A stretch of DNA of 6,091 nt from Treponema sp. Its GTDB lineage: Bacteria > Spirochaetota > Spirochaetia > Treponematales > Breznakiellaceae. The notes beneath the pieces were generated by a model, which had not been told where the DNA came from, did no database searches, and saw nothing but the letters and a program-made list of their open reading frames with translations. Location: positions 1 through 6,091 of the forward strand of contig JAIRLQ010000189.1 of NCBI GenBank assembly GCA_031259345.1, read 5' to 3'. Below, piece after piece: positions 5,525 through 6,091 of this stretch; positions within the stretch are counted from its first letter, which is position 1; the number at the start of each line of letters is the position of its first letter. The position numbers were made by a program, and so were the translations under genes.

Positions 5525-6091
5525 CTAAATCAGCCCCAGCGGAACAAGCACTGCCATGAGCAGCACATTCAGGACCGCAAGCCCCCCGATAAACCCAACC
5601 TTAAAGGCGGGTTTTCTGTCGGGCACAAGGAAAGCCGCAAGGAAGAATGGAACGTAGGTGGTAACAAACACCGGCAGGGCGCCCCACCAGGGGTAGACCC
5701 AGATAAAAGCGGGGGTTGATGCCAGAAAGATTTCGACAGCGCTGAAAAAAGCGGCGTTGACAATAGCAAAAAGCCAGCGGTTATTGATTCCAAAAATTTT
5801 GGCTTTTGGATCTTCGGGCAGCAATTTACTCATAGTGAGCCCCGCCACGGAAAACATTATGGAAAGCTCCCAGCTTACCCCGATAAGTAAAATGAAACTG
5901 GTACTTTCGGGGGATACCGTCCACAGGGCATAACCCGATACAGCGCCGATTACCGCGTTTGTAATTTCGTACAACCAGTGTACCATATAAAGCGCAAGCC
6001 CCGACTGAACCGCCCGCCAGTTCTTGTTCCGAATTTCATTGGCATAGATATAAACAACAAAAGCCAAAAGCGCGATAAAAGTCCAGTTAAA
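5525..6091 (-). CDS. multi-pass membrane protein of unknown function (5' end outside window)
   Basis: I do not recognise this family. The minus-strand frame is open through the right edge (188 codons before the TAG), so the N-terminus is missing; the TTG at 6067 is not a credible start because hydrophobic sequence continues upstream of it. Numbering from the edge, hydrophobic stretches lie at about 1-18, 29-57, 65-88, 105-131, 136-156 and 163-188, about six membrane passes. Several polar residues sit inside them: His38 and Glu42 (VHWLYEITNAV), Glu75 (SWELSIMF) and Glu120 (SAVEIFLAS). A short charged loop (KLLPEDPKAK) separates the third and fourth segments. Trp and Tyr are common at membrane edges. 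The last helix runs to the stop with no tail. It converges on yjbQ with a 9-nt gap and no obvious terminator. A small-molecule or ion-handling role is possible, but nothing in the sequence fixes it. Confidence 0.8.
   Translation of the reverse strand, partial: FNWTFIALLAFVVYIYANEIRNKNWRAVQSGLALYMVHWLYEITNAVIGAVSGYALWTVSPESTSFILLIGVSWELSIMFSVAGLTMSKLLPEDPKAKIFGINNRWLFAIVNAAFFSAVEIFLASTPAFIWVYPWWGALPVFVTTYVPFFLAAFLVPDRKPAFKVGFIGGLAVLNVLLMAVLVPLGLI

Noticed and set aside
5507..5537. GGGG/CCCC with an inner GGC/GCC as a terminator between yjbQ and the membrane gene
   Set aside because: The pairings are short, widely spaced and not followed by a U-run on either strand.

Overview
The window is compact chromosomal DNA of medium-high GC with seven protein genes, almost no spacer, and no mobile element, rRNA, tRNA or CRISPR array that I can see. 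The gene set is a UvrC end, a butyrate kinase, a short ribosome hibernation factor beside sigma-54, a DUF1015 protein and a YjbQ-family protein. Protein flavour and base composition suggest an anaerobic fermenter. My best guess is a spirochaete of the Treponema group, such as the moderate-GC termite-gut type, but this is an impression from memory and no marker gene fixes it.

Layout. Positions 1-642 (+) hold the 3' end of uvrC, which starts outside the window. It overlaps by about 20 nt a gene (623-2020, +) whose product joins an acetolactate-synthase-type ACT domain to a complete butyrate kinase. This gene converges on a minus-strand pair, rpoN (3755-2400) followed by hpf (2332-2042). A 67-nt rpoN-hpf spacer carries a 13-bp stem-loop that pairs well only in the minus-strand RNA. 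Across a 75-bp intergenic region rpoN diverges from a DUF1015 gene (3831-5102, +), which overlaps a YjbQ-family gene (5099-5515, +) by ATGA. At the right edge a multi-pass membrane protein of unknown function is encoded on the minus strand (5525 to beyond 6091), converging on yjbQ.

How the genes may work together. The most unusual item is the ACT-butyrate kinase fusion. An amino-acid-sensing module of the kind that gives valine feedback in acetolactate synthase is attached to the enzyme that makes ATP from (branched) acyl phosphates, suggesting allosteric control of a fermentation kinase by an amino acid. rpoN and hpf form the familiar sigma-54/hibernation-factor pair. The rpoN/DUF1015 intergenic region contains two good divergent sigma-70-type promoters whose -35 hexamers overlap on the same eight bases. 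They would compete for polymerase, and the predicted rpoN transcript starts at or next to its ATG, so it may be leaderless.
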